A DNA stretch of 64,000 bases from Prostheceraeus crozeri (GCA_907163375.1 CAJQUW010008928.1:124001-188000), one strand, 5' to 3'. Positions 50,066 through 62,600 are shown, counted from the stretch's first letter. Notes: generated from the sequence alone by a model not told the origin. A program made the numbers and translations.

Positions 50066-52361
50066 AGCAACAAGGCGTATCTGTCCTATCAGAGTGGCCA
50101 CTAAGTGCTCTATGTTCTCTCTTAGGAGACTTGTGCTCTAGAGCACATTACTGGTGCCCTATTAACAGCCAATGTGCTCTATTTCTCGTGATTTAAACAA
50201 AAATGCTCTAGGTCCACTAATCCGAAAGCTTATATGACAAGATTTTCTTCAATACTTCTTTATATTCTACATACATTCTGTGTATGAAGCACATATTCTT
50301 GTGCTTAATAAATGTTACAATTCAGTTTATACTCCTATTATTTACTTTTGTGAATAGACCAATAATAAATGAAAAGTTGGGCGACCGCGAATATCACCTT
50401 TATTGAACACATGCACTCTATTGAGCTCTTGATCTCCTTCCAATAGACAGGGTGTCTGCTAAGTGCTTAATAGCATTATTTAAAGAACGTCTATTGTAAT
50501 GAGAACTATGTGCTCTATTTCCTTCACTGTTTCAAAATACTTACTTTTTAGGTTCCTTATTATTAAGGGTATCCTGCTATATAACTTCCTTACAAACATT
50601 TGTTCTGATTCAAGTACGCATTAGTAGGGCTGTACGCTAGCCGCTTCGGTGCACCGAAAATTTAAAAGTTCCGCTGAAGCACTTGCAGTATAGCCGATAA
50701 ATAATTTGCTTCGAGTTCTGGATTGTCATTTGACAATCAAGACTTCAAAATCTTGGAAATTAGGATCTCTATCTTTGATGAAGCGTGTTTATATTGTCTA
50801 CTATTCAATGCGAGTTCTATAAAGTGTACTAGGAAGTTTTAACTTATAAAGGTGCTAAACAACTTGAAATATAACTTGACCACTTTTAATTTAATTTTGC
50901 CAATACATGAAAGTGACTCTCATCATCTTTAACCGATAGATGGAGCTGCGAGCATATTAAACACTCACAAATCATTCTTGCACTAGGAAAGGCTATGGAA
51001 ATCGCTTGCTGAAATCTTTTCCGATGTAAAAAGGTATAACATTATTAGTTTACAAGTTTACCTACCAGCGATGAAACCGGGTCAGCGGGTCAAAAGCATC
51101 ATTCGGTGACCAAGTCAATGATGCGTTTTCTGACTTAGATGGTTTTGTCAGGGCATAGATCAAGCCCTTAGCTAAATTGTGAAGTCAGAGTGAATAATCC
51201 GTTATACATAATTAACGGATTATTCTTGTAAATCACTAGGTGATTGGAAATTCAATTAATTATTATTCAATGGTGAGACAGCAAGGATTTAGTGCTCATA
51301 ATCACAATCACAGCTATGAAAGGAGCCGGGAGGCAGTGACGTAAATTTACCAATATTTTTTCAGAAAAATTGGTTATTTTTGTGAGTTACCGAGGTAATG
51401 ATTTTCCAACTTTCGGTAGACCTATTTTAAAGCAAAAATATAATAAATGGAGCTCTTTTTTCTTACTATATCACGGGAATTTTGTCCGCATTTGATCGAG
51501 GTCAACAATTCGTACTATCAGCATTTAAAATGCGGTATATACCCGGTACCGCGCTAACGGTGTAGTTGCAAAAAATGAGTGGAAGGGTCAATTCGAAAGC
51601 GCTCCCGCAAATTTTGGAAACTTCAATTTTACATTTAGCTTATCACTATACCCAATAATTTCAGCCCTACTCGAGCAATCTAATGTCATTGAGATGCTGT
51701 GCGTGTACATAAAAGAATGACTGAATCTAATTAATATGTTTGCAAATTGTTCAGCAAATGCCTTCATAAGTGTAATGCTTAAAGGCCAACTTCGACATTC
51801 ACTAAACCACATCATTGGTCGTTTAGCCTGACAGAAATTGAAGGAAATCATTCAGAATAAATTTGCGCTCTTAAAGGTATAGTAATTTCATTGCAGAAGA
51901 CTATGTATGTTCAAAAAAATATAGTCACCTCGTATGTTGATTTAGGTCCAATTTTGGTTTATATAATTGAATTTCATGTAGGTCTAGCCCTATATACTTT
52001 CAATGGGACATTTAGAGGATTTTGATTAGATTTGAACTGATCTGCAATGGCTTTTGCGTGACAAACTGCGCTGTTAGTGAAAATCATTACAAATCTGCTA
52101 CAACCACAAAAATGATGAAAGACACCATTGCCAGTTTATTGTAAAACGCCTTCTATTCCAGGCAAGCAAAATAGTATACTGCATTATGATACTGAACTCA
52201 AATAATGCAAAATCCATTCTAGCCACACATGGTATAGTTAATGGTTGTCCTGATGTTTTGTGCCGTGATCGCTATTATACTTGCATATGCGATAAAAGAT
52301 TGCACACTCAAGTGAACCTGTTTGATAAACAACATTTTTGAGTGTTTGGCACGTAGGACCT
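50066..52361. other. Non-coding region with hAT-end-like words
   Basis: CAGAGTGGCCACTAAGTGCT (50091) and CAGGGTGTCTGCTAAGTGCT (50448) look like related hAT-type ends but are in the same orientation, so they do not frame one element. TGCTCTA words recur between 50105 and 50520. No gene is recognised. Confidence 0.4.
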
Positions 52362-52686
52362 GTGTCAATTTGACGTTTTTCTGCATGAACATGCCTTAGT
52401 TTCATCAATGATCATTTTAGTCCTGTTCATCGTAATCTTATAATCTTTTTCTCAGTAATATAGGTCAAATACATGATAGACAACTACATCACAAAATGCA
52501 ATTAGAATGAATTGTCTTCCTATTCCAACCTTTGAGTGTCACATCCAACAGCTGCATTTTGTGATGTAGTTGTCTATCACGTATTTGTACATTACTGAGA
52601 AAAAGATTAAAAGATTCCGATGAACTGACTGGACTAAAATGATTATTGATGAAAATAAGGCATGTTGATGTAGAAAAGTGTCACAT
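52362..52686. repeat. Foldback with about 138-bp arms
   Basis: Left arm 52362-52500 and right arm 52553-52686 are inverted copies, about 85-90 percent alike by eye, around a 52-bp spacer. The innermost part (TGTCTATCA, CATCACAAAATGC) is nearly perfect. No coding sequence. It lies 18 bp from the CACTA-type element to its right. Confidence 0.8.
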
Positions 52687-52704
52687 TGATATAGGGAATA
52701 TGTG

Positions 52705-53154
52705 CACTAGGTGACATGACACGCTCAATTACGCGTAAGTCACGCGTAAACTACGCGTAATTACACATGACCCTAAACATCCGTGGCTATGCGTGACATT
52801 GCTGCAACATCTGTCGGCAGTCCTGTAATAAAGACTTAGCGTCTCATGTGTCTGCATGTACGAGAATCAGAGGCTAAGCAATGTGATAGGACCTCAATTT
52901 CATCTTCAGGGAAGAGAGAAAATGCTTAGCGGTTCATCCGTGGTTCAAGCGGCAACGCATACAACTGTAGACGACGCGAAAACTATAAACGCTCGCCCGC
53001 GCGTATTTATAAACATTCCCCATGTTTAACAGCATCAGATCAAGTGATTTCTGACTCTCAAAGCAGCGCGCATGTACGCGCGTAGAAGAATAGAATGTCT
53101 TTAGCCACGGATGTTTAGGGTGCTCCGCAATTACGCTTGGCATGTCACCTAGTG
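52705..53154. mobile_element. CACTA-type miniature element
   Basis: Starts CACTAGGTGACATG and ends with its exact inverse CATGTCACCTAGTG, flanked by TG on both sides (52703-52704, 53155-53156). The inverted similarity continues through CCCTAAACATCCGTGGCTA. The left arm holds three TACGCGTAA-like subterminal repeats (52730-52765). 450 bp, no protein. The CACTA tip and a 2-bp duplication fit an EnSpm/CACTA non-autonomous element. Confidence 0.78.
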
Positions 53155-53156
53155 TG

Positions 53157-53759
53157 TCAACCACTAAAAAAATATTTATTTAACAAACAAGCGCTTAAGA
53201 ATATTCTCAAAATGGAAGGATTGTTGGAAATATATATATATAACAATTTCCTATCCAGCAATTGAAACAGTTAGAACAAATTCTGTCAAAGCACAAGCCA
53301 ATTCGAATGGCCATAATAAAATCAAAATATGTTTATATCTACACTGGTAGTGATGTAATAAAATGTGGATTGACATGCATGTTGTTATGAAACGGATGTT
53401 TTAATTTGGAGAGTGAGCCAACAACTTGAAACAAATATGCCACCTAAGCTATGTCGTGTACATAATAGTGTGTTTAATTCAATGTCATGATTTTACAAGA
53501 ATTGGTAATTATTCTGCTCAGTTGGCATCTGATGTACTTTACATCCATCTTAACGTGAAAATTTCCATGATATCTTTTGCGCTGTTATTCGTGATATTAG
53601 TATGAATTTCATACATGAACTTATTACTCTTTGCATCTCCATCTGTTTTAAAATTTTTGATGGCCAAGTTGCAATAAAAAAAATAGTTTATGCATCACAA
53701 ACCTTCACAAAGTAATCGTTTGTTCTAAATTGACATCAATTTTTTTTGCTTTTGTTTAG
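53157..53759 (+). other. Sequence upstream of the Rab7 exon (probable intron)
   Basis: AT-rich and non-coding, ending in a clear acceptor: a pyrimidine tract (TTTTTTTTGCTTTTGTTTAG) to 53759. This implies an upstream untranslated exon that I cannot locate. Confidence 0.6.
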
Positions 53760-53766
53760 AATCAGA

Positions 53767-53819
53767 ATGACATCTCGCAAAAAGGTGCTTTTGAAAGTGA
53801 TAATTCTCGGAGACAGTGG
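53767..53819 (+). CDS. Rab7: Rab7 small GTPase, first coding exon
   Basis: Rab7 controls late endosome and lysosome traffic, acting on endosomal membranes. The exon starts at 53760 after the acceptor; ATG 53767 begins MTSRKKVLLKVIILGDSG, the conserved Rab7 N-terminus running into the GTP-binding P-loop (GDSGVGKT). It is cut after the second base of a Gly codon by the donor GTGAGT at 53820. Splitting the P-loop at this Gly is, as I recall, the intron position of vertebrate RAB7A. The remaining exons (from VGKTSL on) are not found in the 10.2 kb to the window end. A processed pseudogene is excluded by the splice sites. An isolated duplicated exon remains possible. Confidence 0.92.
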
Positions 53820-54404
53820 GTGAGTATTTCTGTCCATTTGTTTATTGTTTTTTTGCTGTTTATTTTAAGATACAGAACTTATTGTCACTTCGTGCAAAAC
53901 AAGTGTCTCCTGGCTCACTGAAGGAGAACACAAGAAAATTAATATCTTACTTTATATATCTAATACCACACATGAATATCTAACATCTCACAGAATAATG
54001 CGCTGCTTGCATCAAATTTTGAATCCTTCACCTCGACCTAAATTTGCTGGTGAGTGAAATGAAAATGTGACAACTTCGTGGTGGTTAAAGGATTGCCGTT
54101 TGGGATTTCGATTATCCAGGATTCCCAACGAATTTGACATCAATACTGATGAAGTTATAAGAGTTGTATGAAGTTGACATGAATTTTGATATGAGATCTG
54201 ATCAGAAAGAAGGACCATTTAAATTGTGGAAATTCAATTGATTCTCATGCCTTCCAGTCGTGTCGCACCTCAGCGAGCCATACATCATTCGAGAGCTTGC
54301 ATTCTTAGCTTTCTAATGAGTTATGATAAACTTGAATCCTCTACTGCATTTGCTGAGTAGTGCTCAAAATATTAAAATAGCTCAAATTTTCATGTCTCAG
54401 TTGT
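53820..54404 (+). other. Start of the first coding intron of Rab7
   Basis: Begins with donor GTGAGT at 53820. Non-coding; no element ends are recognised before the piggyBac-like end at 54409. Confidence 0.6.
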
Positions 54405-56216
54405 TTAACCCTTAAACGGCTGAGCCCGAGTTAACTCGTATCGAGCATTATCAACATTTGTACAGCAGGAAACTGAGCCCGAGTTAACTCGTATCGGGAA
54501 GACGGGAAAATATCACTGACGCCGCACAGAAGTTGTCATTTAGAAACTTATCCCGAGTTAAATCTTATTGGGAGGACAGGCAACTGTCATTGATAGACAC
54601 ATTTTTCTCTTCCACCGTGCACGAATGACGAGTTAACTAGGGCTGCTAGGGTGATCCAATTTCACGAATGCCGAGTTAACTCGTTTTTGGCATGAATTGA
54701 CTTAATGTCACACTTTCGATATTCTTACAATGCTTATGATTCATGTAAATCCGTATTCAATATCACTGGATATCATGTGACCTACTTCAATGAAAATCTA
54801 TTTCGCAAATGCAGGGTTGCCTTTTGAGAATGGATAGGAATGAGTAGAAGTTGTTGAAATATTCTCGAATACATTAATAGCCCACTTGTGATATTGGTCA
54901 ATGTCCAAGGATATCCTTCAAAGCGACGCTTGGGTGAGCATATTTTCTATAAATAGAGCGCAGCAGGCGTTACAAACTGATTGCAAAGTAGAATGGTCTA
55001 GATAATTTGCACAAATGTCATATTGTTTTTGTGTCATATCGCACATATCTGATCGCATTGTTATAGATCACAACTCAGGCGACTCAATACCGTGATTTAG
55101 GTGATGTAGATTTCGATGATTTGGTGATGGAGAATTTTTTGTGCATTTACGGTAGGCCTACTATTGGACAGAATACCATGTCTTTGCTTCTGTTGAACTA
55201 TGTTTCCGTCAACACCATACGATTCGAGAATAGAAAGATTTAGATAACTCCTCTGATTCCACATAATCTTTCGCATGGATCTGATTTACTCATTATCTAG
55301 ATTTATGCAGAGCTATGTTGCTGAGGATTGAACAAAATTGTGGTCAGTTCTTTGATTACATATAACAGGGTGTCGACAGTCCTTTAAAAGTCCTTTAAGC
55401 CCTTTATCGTAAAAATAGTCCTTTAAGTCCTTTAAAAGTACTTTATTTTGGTACTTGGTCCTTTATTTCGTCGAACGATTATTATATTCAAATTATTTTT
55501 TGTCGAACGATTTATTTATTGTCTACGATATTTTTGTTGTCTGTTGCAAATCTACATGTCACAAACAGCAAAAGCCTCTTCCAATCTTCCATTTCCAATT
55601 TTATGTTATCTCCCCTTTCCCAGTTGTTCTGAGAAAACTATTACCAACCTGATAAGTTTGGTTTACAGGGAACGTTTTTTCGAATCGTATTCGCTCAATC
55701 GAAAACGCATGGAAAAGTCCGAACGGAAAGTGCATTGAAGTCAAAGAATATCTGATGATGAAAGCTGACCAATTATGTTCGACAGTCCATCTTTCTGTGT
55801 AGGTTGTTTGGTTGAAAACGCTTCTTCGATGAAGATGAAGAATTGTGCAATAAACTGAGACTTGGCAATGATTTGTCTATTTACACGTATATTTACATGA
55901 AGAAAAAACTGATATCCAATCTATAATCATCACCATTTCGTTACGACGTGCAAGGTGATAGTAACATATCTCCCCATTGCTCTAGTCATAGTTCATTTGC
56001 ATGGATCACATGCACTAATTTAAATGATGCGTCAGTGCTTGTCAAATATTATGGTTACTATTCGATTTGAATGAAGAGATCCATGAGATTCACAGCTTTC
56101 TTTATCTATAATGCATATTTAAGATACAACATGGTGGTCGTAGCGCCAGCATAACATTAATCGATATACATTCATAGAAATCACATCAATTCATTTCAAA
56201 CACTTCGAAAAAAGCT

Positions 56217-56287
56217 GCGACTCGGATGGGAGTTGAACCCATGGGCTTCTAGTTATGGACGCTCTTCCAACTGAGCTACTGTGTCGG
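56217..56287 (-). tRNA. tRNA-Met-like relic with damaged anticodon arm
   Basis: On the minus strand, the D-arm GCTC...GAGC with TAGCTCAGTTGG (A-box) and the T-arm ATGGG-TTCAACT-CCCAT (B-box) are perfect. The acceptor stem pairs in five of seven positions. The anticodon region reads CATAACTAG: a CAT-containing loop and the 3' half of a stem, with about five bases of the 5' half missing. Probably a tRNA pseudogene or SINE head. It lies inside the hAT element. Confidence 0.5.
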
Positions 56288-56639
56288 TAACGTTAGTTGC
56301 CAGATTGTTCAACCCCAGCCCCTACTGCAGACTACATCGAAGCGTTGACTACCATGGAAGTAGTACACAAGATCCACAATCATGCACATAGATAGCTAGG
56401 AATAGAGAGCTCGGGGACGCAATCCACACAGATATGCACATTGCACACCGTAACATACAATGGTAAGGTAACAAGTCTATTTGTTCAGAGACTGAGGAAT
56501 TCGACAGGAGGAATACATGTAGGCTTGATAATTCATTCCAGTCAGTGTCGGGATATGCTGTCTGGTCGTCTGTTCGGTGTCGTCAAGGTAGTCCTCTGCC
56601 TGTTCTCCTTGTCAGACCAATGTCGAACGAGGGTTAACT

Positions 56640-56963
56640 GTCAGTAAACATTGCCTCGTGGAACATTTGAAAGAACAGTCTTTAATCGCTCAACGACGTA
56701 TCGCGGATGGCATCAGCAAAGCAGGCGGACTGATGAAAGTAAAGATAACACAGTCCATAATAAATCACTGTCGGAGATACAGACAAAGGCCTACCGACGC
56801 TCGTCGAAAAGATGCCGACGAAATTCAGACACGAAATCAAAAAAAAGTGCGGAGAAACGGAAAGCCGAGGAAGCGTTATCGTAAATCAAAGAAAAATAAC
56901 AGAGATTTTAAGTTATGGCAGAGGAACTGTATGCCCAGAGGAGTGGATACGAATTCATATTGA
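56640..56963 (+). pseudogene. hAT transposase C-terminal remnant
   Basis: Contains HLKEQSLIAQRRIADGI, AGGLMKVKITQSIINHCR and a basic tail (KRYRKSKKNNR). The pattern LIAQR-I-D-I followed by KVKIT resembles the C-terminal end of some hAT transposases. No dimerisation or catalytic region remains. Overlapping frames in other phases are shadows. Confidence 0.4.
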
Positions 56964-58332
56964 AGAGAGTTCTTCCGTAACAGATTTGATCTTGATGATC
57001 ATCATCACTGGGTAATAAGATCTGACGCTTGTTTTCTTATCATTCGTTTTAGAACAATTTGTTACTGCTGAAGTGGGTAATAAGATCTGACGCTTGTTTT
57101 TGATCTCCTTGTATAAATGTTGCCACTTCGCTAATATGATCTCATGCAGTTGAAACGCTTATTTGTATTTGAATTGATGTAAAAGAATAGTCCTTTAAAA
57201 GTCCTATATTTCGGCCCATGAATTTCTGTCGACACCCTGATATAAACATGATGTTTAGAATTTTAGAATTTCTCTAAAGGAATGCATATTATGCACAAAA
57301 TTCATCATCTCAAAAGCAGTGGATGATTCGATTTGAACGAAAACCTTTCAGAGACACAGAGACAAACTTAAATTGGTTCAGTGATTTTTTCTTGCTGTCT
57401 CGATACGAGTTAACTCTAATTCAGTTTCTCATTGCATTACGGCCGCTGGCAACGCACCAGTGATATTGTCTTGCTGTCTCGATGCGAGTTAACTCGGGCT
57501 CAATGAAATTGGGTGGGTATATGAAGTAAGCACCACAGCTAAGGTTTTATACGAAAACATGTAAGTATGATAATGAATCAGACATCTTCTGAGCTTTCCT
57601 TTGACATATTTGTCATCGAAATCAGTGGACTAGGAAAGAAATGGTGATTTCGTAAAGTTATCACAAAATCGTGACTCCTTTGGCTGAAAAAGGTCATATT
57701 CTCATTTTTTTCATCAAAAATGTTGGCGTTTGGTATCTTCAGAATCCTTGCTTTGACCGGAGTATGAATATATAAGTCAAATTCAAATGAAGTGAATAGT
57801 TCTTTGCAAGCCTGCAACATTTTTTCTCTTAACCGTTAGTATACAAGCAGTGCTCACCTTTACCGGCCACCAATCCCAAATTATTCCAGGGTGGGCCGTA
57901 TCGTCCTCTTCCACTTTACTCGATCGAGGGCCAGATTATGGGTTATGCCTTTTCTCTCCAGATCTTTTTATATGACCCTTTTCCATGATAGGGGTGGACG
58001 ACCTCTTCTTCGTCTGCCAGATATCGGTTGGTGCAGTGCTGTTTGGGTTATATGATCGTCTGGTCTTCTTCTGACGTGTCCGTACTATGCAAGCCGATTG
58101 TACTCCATGAATCTATCGATGGATGGGATGCTCATCTTGCGTCGAATCTCTTAACTCGGTCCCGGAGGGTTAAACCTTGACATCGCCTGAGCATCTTCAT
58201 TTCCGTCACCATCAGCCTTTGCGTATCTTTCTTTCCTCCATAGGTCATCGCAGGTCGTATCATAGCCTGGCAGATTTTTGATTTTAGCTTGAGAGGAACT
58301 CCATTGTCGTAGATAACTCCTGTCACTTGTCT

Positions 58333-58806
58333 TCAACTTTTCCATCCTGTTTGTATGCGGTTTTTGATGTCCTGCTCGCAAGATGATGTTACGTATAAGA
58401 GTGAACCAAGATACTTGAACTTCTTAACTGATGGGAGCGAGGCTCCATCCATTTGGATTTCTTCATCGTTCGCAGAGGTGGAGAGGTATTCACTCTTACT
58501 TCTGCTAATTCTGAGACCATTACTTTCCAGGGCATTGCGCCACAACTCCAGCCTGCTTTCTACCATTGTTTTAGAATCCCCACAAATCACCAGATCGTCA
58601 GCGTAGAGCATTTCTTTTGGGGGACTGCTCTCCAGATGCCCAGTTAACACATTCAAGACCAGTAGGAAGAGATATGGACTCAACGCCGATCCCTGGTGCA
58701 GCCCAACAGTGACCTCAAAAGGTGGAGTGCAACCATGCTTGGTTTTCACAATTGTTAGGGTTTCTCGATACATTTCCCGAATCAGAGTTACATACACCTC
58801 CGGCAC
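58333..58806 (-). pseudogene. RTE-like reverse transcriptase fragment
   Basis: 157-residue frame: YVTLIREMYRETLTIVKT, VTVGLHQGSALSPYLFLLVL (motif B), MLYADDLVICGDS (catalytic box), LRISRSKSEYL and VKKFKYLGSLL. LHQGSALSPYLF with LLYADDLV is typical of RTE-clade enzymes. The N-terminal fingers are absent, and a frame change after WKS leads to the C-terminal part. Inactive. Confidence 0.85.
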
Positions 58807-58839
58807 TCCTACTATCGCTAGTCGTCTGAATTGTACCTT

Positions 58840-59083
58840 CAGAGTCTCTCAAAAAGAAACCTTCTATGTTATCTTTGCATTTCTGGCTTCTGGACTTCGC
58901 TATCTTGAAAATCAGCTTTTCTCCCTCTATCGATTCCAATTTCTCATACATTCCTTTCCATGCCTCTCTCTTTGCTTTGGCTACCGTCTTTTTGGCGTGC
59001 TTCTTGGCCAGTTTGTAACTTTCTCTATCAACATCAAGGTTGGAGGTTTTCCAATTTTTGAAGCTAACCTTCTTGGCTTTCAA
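58840..59083 (-). pseudogene. RTE-like linker between endonuclease and reverse transcriptase
   Basis: Lys/Ala-rich helix (YKLAKKHAKKTVAKAKREAW), then YEKLESIEGEKLIFKIAKSR and LRDSEGTIQTT. This is the usual RTE arrangement in which AK-rich helices precede IYKIAKxR and a DxxG turn. It joins the palm fragment through a deletion. Confidence 0.72.
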
Positions 59084-59105
59084 GGCACCTTGGACCTACG
59101 TGTGT

Positions 59106-59644
59106 GAAGTTGGCGCAACCACTCAGCGCAACCATTTTTGTTTTTACTGTGCCACTCCCAAAAATCACATAAACCACACAATTCGAGGTCGCTGATTATG
59201 TGCCACTACTCGGTTTCACGAAATTCAGCCTCCTTTGGCCAGAAAGCGCAATTCAAATTTCAAATTGGTTGCGCTGTGAAGTTGGCGCAACCAATTTTTT
59301 AGACTTTCATAAATTTAGCGCATCAAGCAACAAAACTCATAACAAACGATGAAATATCCATGCCCAATTATGTGCCACGCAAAAAATTACTAAAAATAAT
59401 CGATCTTCATGGAAAAATCAAGTTTCAAAATTTTATTTCACCGAAGTGTGAAGTTGGCGCAACCAAATTTGAAATCAAAATTACTCAGCACACAGGCAGT
59501 TGTGCTTCACATAAATAGTACCAGCGGATGTGCCAGGTCAACATTCATCCGAATCAATCAAACAAAAGCAGTCTTTCACCCGCTCTAAAAGAAAACATTA
59601 AACATCAAATCACATGACAAAGCTTATAATAAAATATTGCACAA
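59106..59644 (+). repeat. Divergent edge units of the satellite
   Basis: Degenerate relatives of the main monomer, marked by GCGCAACC near 59123, 59287, 59457 and 59653 (spacing 165-195 bp). They share CACATAA, GGTCGCTGATTATGTGCCAC and GTGCCAGGTCAA..TTCATC with the main units. Several begin GTGAAGTTGGCGCAACC, a segment absent from the homogeneous monomers. Divergent edges are usual for satellite arrays. Confidence 0.8.
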
Positions 59645-62600
59645 CCCGCGCAACCATTTTTCGTTTCGAGTGTGCCACTCCTGAAATGCATGTTTCTAGT
59701 ACAATTTGGGGTCGCTGACTATGTGCCACGCATCAGTTTTACTGAATTCGGCCTCCTTCACTCGGAAAACTCAATTCAAAGTTCAACTACATCACACAAT
59801 AATTCCAGCGCAACCACTTTTCAAGTTGAAATTACTCTGCATAAACGCCGTTTCACATCAAATAAATACCACCATCGTGTGTGCCAGGTCAATATTCATC
59901 AGAATCGACCAAACACTCGTACCTATTCACTCGCTAAATCAGAAAATATCATCCTTCAAAAACACATGATTTCCTGCAATGTATAGGCCTAAGACGTGAG
60001 CAGAAGCTCAGATCAATTCGAGTCAGCGCAACCATTTTTCATTTCGAGTGTGCCACTCCTGAAATGCATGTTTCTAGTACAATTTGGGGTCGCTGACTAT
60101 GTGCCACGCATCAGTTTTACTGAATACGGCCTCCTTCACTCGGAAAACTCAATTCAAAGTTCAACTACATCACTCAATAATTCCAGCGCAACCACTTTTC
60201 AAGTTGAAATTACTCTGCTCAAACGCCGTTTCACATCAAATAAATACCACCATCGTGTGTGCCAGGTCAATATTCATCAGAATCGACCAAACACTCGTAC
60301 CTATTCACTCGCTAAATCAGAAAATATCATCCTTCAAAAACACATGATTTCCTGCAATGTATAGGCCTAAGACGTGAGCTGAAGCTCAGATCAATTCGAG
60401 TCAGCGCAACCATTTTTCATTTCGAGTGTGCCACTCCTGAAATGCATGTTTCTAGTACAATTTGGGGTCGCTGATTATGTGCCACGCATCAGTTTTACTC
60501 AATTCGGCCTCCTTCACTCGGAAAACTCAATTCAAAGTTCAACTACATCACTCAATAATTCCAGCGCAACCACTTTTCAAGTTGAAATTACTCTGCTCAA
60601 ACGCCGTTTCACATCAAATAAATAGCACCATCGTGTGTGCCAGGTCAATATTCATCAGAATCGACCAAACACTCGTACCTATTCACTCGCTAAATCAGAA
60701 AATATCATCCTTCAAAAACACATGATTTCCTGCAATGTATAGGCCTAAGACGTGAGCTGAAGCTCAGATCAATTCGAGTCAGCGCAACCATTTTTCATTT
60801 CGAGTGCGCCACTCCTGAAATGCATGTTTCTAGTACAATTTGGGGTCGCTGACTATGTGCCACGCATCAGTTTTACTGAATTCGGCCTCCTTCACTCGGA
60901 AAACTCAATTCAAAGTTCAACTACATCACACAATAATTCCAGCGCAACCACTTTTCAAGTTGAAATTACTCTGCATAAACGCCGTTTCACATCAAATAAA
61001 TACCACCATCGTGTGTGCCAGGTCAATATTCATCAGAATCGACCAAACACTCGTACCTATTCACTCGCTAAATCAGAAAATATCATCCTTCAAAAACACA
61101 TGATTTCCTGCAATGTATAGGCCTAAGACGTGAGCTGAAGCTCAGATCAATTCGAGTCAGCGCAACCATTTTTCATTTCGAGTGTGCCACTCCTGAAATG
61201 CATGTTTCTAGTACAATTTGGGGTCGCTGATTATGTGCCACGCATCAGTTTTACTAAATTCGGCCTCCTTCACTCGGAAAACTCAATTCAAAGTTCAACT
61301 ACATCACACAATAATTCCAGCGCAACCACTTTTCAAGTTGAAATTACTCTGCTCAAACGCCGTTTCACATCAAATAAATACATGTAGCACCATCGGGTGT
61401 GCCAGGTCAATATTCATCAGAATCGACCAAACACTCGTACCTATTCACTCGCTAAATCAGAAAATATCATCCTTCAAAAACACATGATTTCCTGCAATGT
61501 ACAGGCCTAAGACGTGAGCTGAAGCTCAGATCAATTCGAGTCAGCGCAACCATTTTTCATTTCGAGTGCGCCACTCCTGAAATGCATGTTTCTAGTACAA
61601 TTTGGGGTCGCTGACTATGTGCCACGCATCAGTTTTACTGAATTCGGCCTCCTTCACTCGGAAAACTCAATTCAAAGTTCAACTACATCACACAATAATT
61701 CCAGCACAACCACTTTTCAAGTTGAAATTACTCTGCTCAAACGCCGTTTCACATCAAATAAATACCACCATCGTGTGTGCCAGGTCAATATTCATCAGAA
61801 TCGACCAAACACTCGTACCTATTCACTCGCTAAATCAGAAAATATCATCCTTCAAAAACACATGATTTCCTGCAATGTATAGGCCTAAGACGTGAGCTGA
61901 AGCTCAGATCAATTCGAGTCAGCGCAACCATTTTTCATTTCGAGTGTGCCACTCCTGAAATGCATGTTTCTAGTACAATTTGGGGTCGCTGACTATGTGC
62001 CACGCATCAGTTTTACTGAATTCGGCCTCCTTCACTCGGAAAACTCAATTCAAAGTTCAACTACATCACACAATAATTCCAGCGCAACCACTTTTCAAGT
62101 TGAAATTACTCTGCATAAACGCCGTTTCACATCAAATAAATACCACCATCGTGTGTGCCAGGTCAATATTCATCAGAATCGACCAAACACTCGTACCTAT
62201 TCACTCGCTAAATCAGAAAATATCATCCTTCAAAAACACATGATTTCCTGCAATGTATAGGCCTAAGACGTGAGCTGAAGCTCAGATCAATTCGAGTCAG
62301 CGCAACCATTTTTCATTTCGAGTGTGCCACTCCTGAAATGCATGTTTCTAGTACAATTTGGGGTCGCTGACTATGTGCCACGCATCAGTTTTACTAAATT
62401 CGGCCTCCTTCACTCGGAAAACTCAATTCAAAGTTCAACTACATCACTCAATAATTCCAGCGCAACCACTTTTCAAGTTGAAATTACTCTGCTCAAACGC
62501 CGTTTCACATCAAATAAATACCACCATCGTGTGTGCCAGGTCAATATTCATCAGAATCGACCAAACACTCGTACCTATTCACTCGCTAAATCAGAAAATA

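Larger units (their letters stand above)
55366..57239 (+). mobile_element. hAT-like element with 6-bp duplication
   Basis: Ends are CAGGGTGTCGACAG and its inverse CTGTCGACACCCTG, flanked by ATATAA (55360-55365, 57240-57245). Subterminal AGTCCTTTAAAAGTCC words occur at both ends, three or more times at left. It retains a C-terminal transposase-like remnant (56640-56963). A 6-bp duplication together with CAGGGTGTC and the TCCTTTAA words fits what I know of hAT6-like families; the classification is inference. Confidence 0.83.
54409..57511. mobile_element. piggyBac-like non-autonomous remnant
   Basis: TTAA at 54405-54408 is followed by CCCTTAAACGG, the piggyBac-type start. Subterminal words GAGCCCGAGTTAACTCG occur twice at left (54422, 54473). 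Inverted CGAGTTAACTC words occur at right (57408, and 57484 with GGGCTC), with TGTCTCGATRCGAGTT on both right-hand copies. The right tip is not a clean CCGTTTAAGGG-TTAA, so that end is lost or diverged. A hAT element (55366-57239) is inserted in the middle. Confidence 0.45.
57850..59105 (-). mobile_element. RTE-like LINE, internally deleted
   Basis: Reads leftward: a linker helix region (58840-59083), then directly a reverse transcriptase fragment (58333-58806), then a C-terminal region (57880-58330). The fingers between linker and palm are missing, with a junction near 58810-58840. The 5' end meets the satellite array at about 59105. The C-terminal part carries the RRGRP...DLERKG..DRxxW pattern of RTE elements in several frames. 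Confidence 0.78.

Noticed and set aside
50091-50470. Small hAT element framed by CAGAGTGGCC and CAGGGTGTC
   Set aside because: The two ends are in direct, not inverted, orientation and no target duplication is visible.
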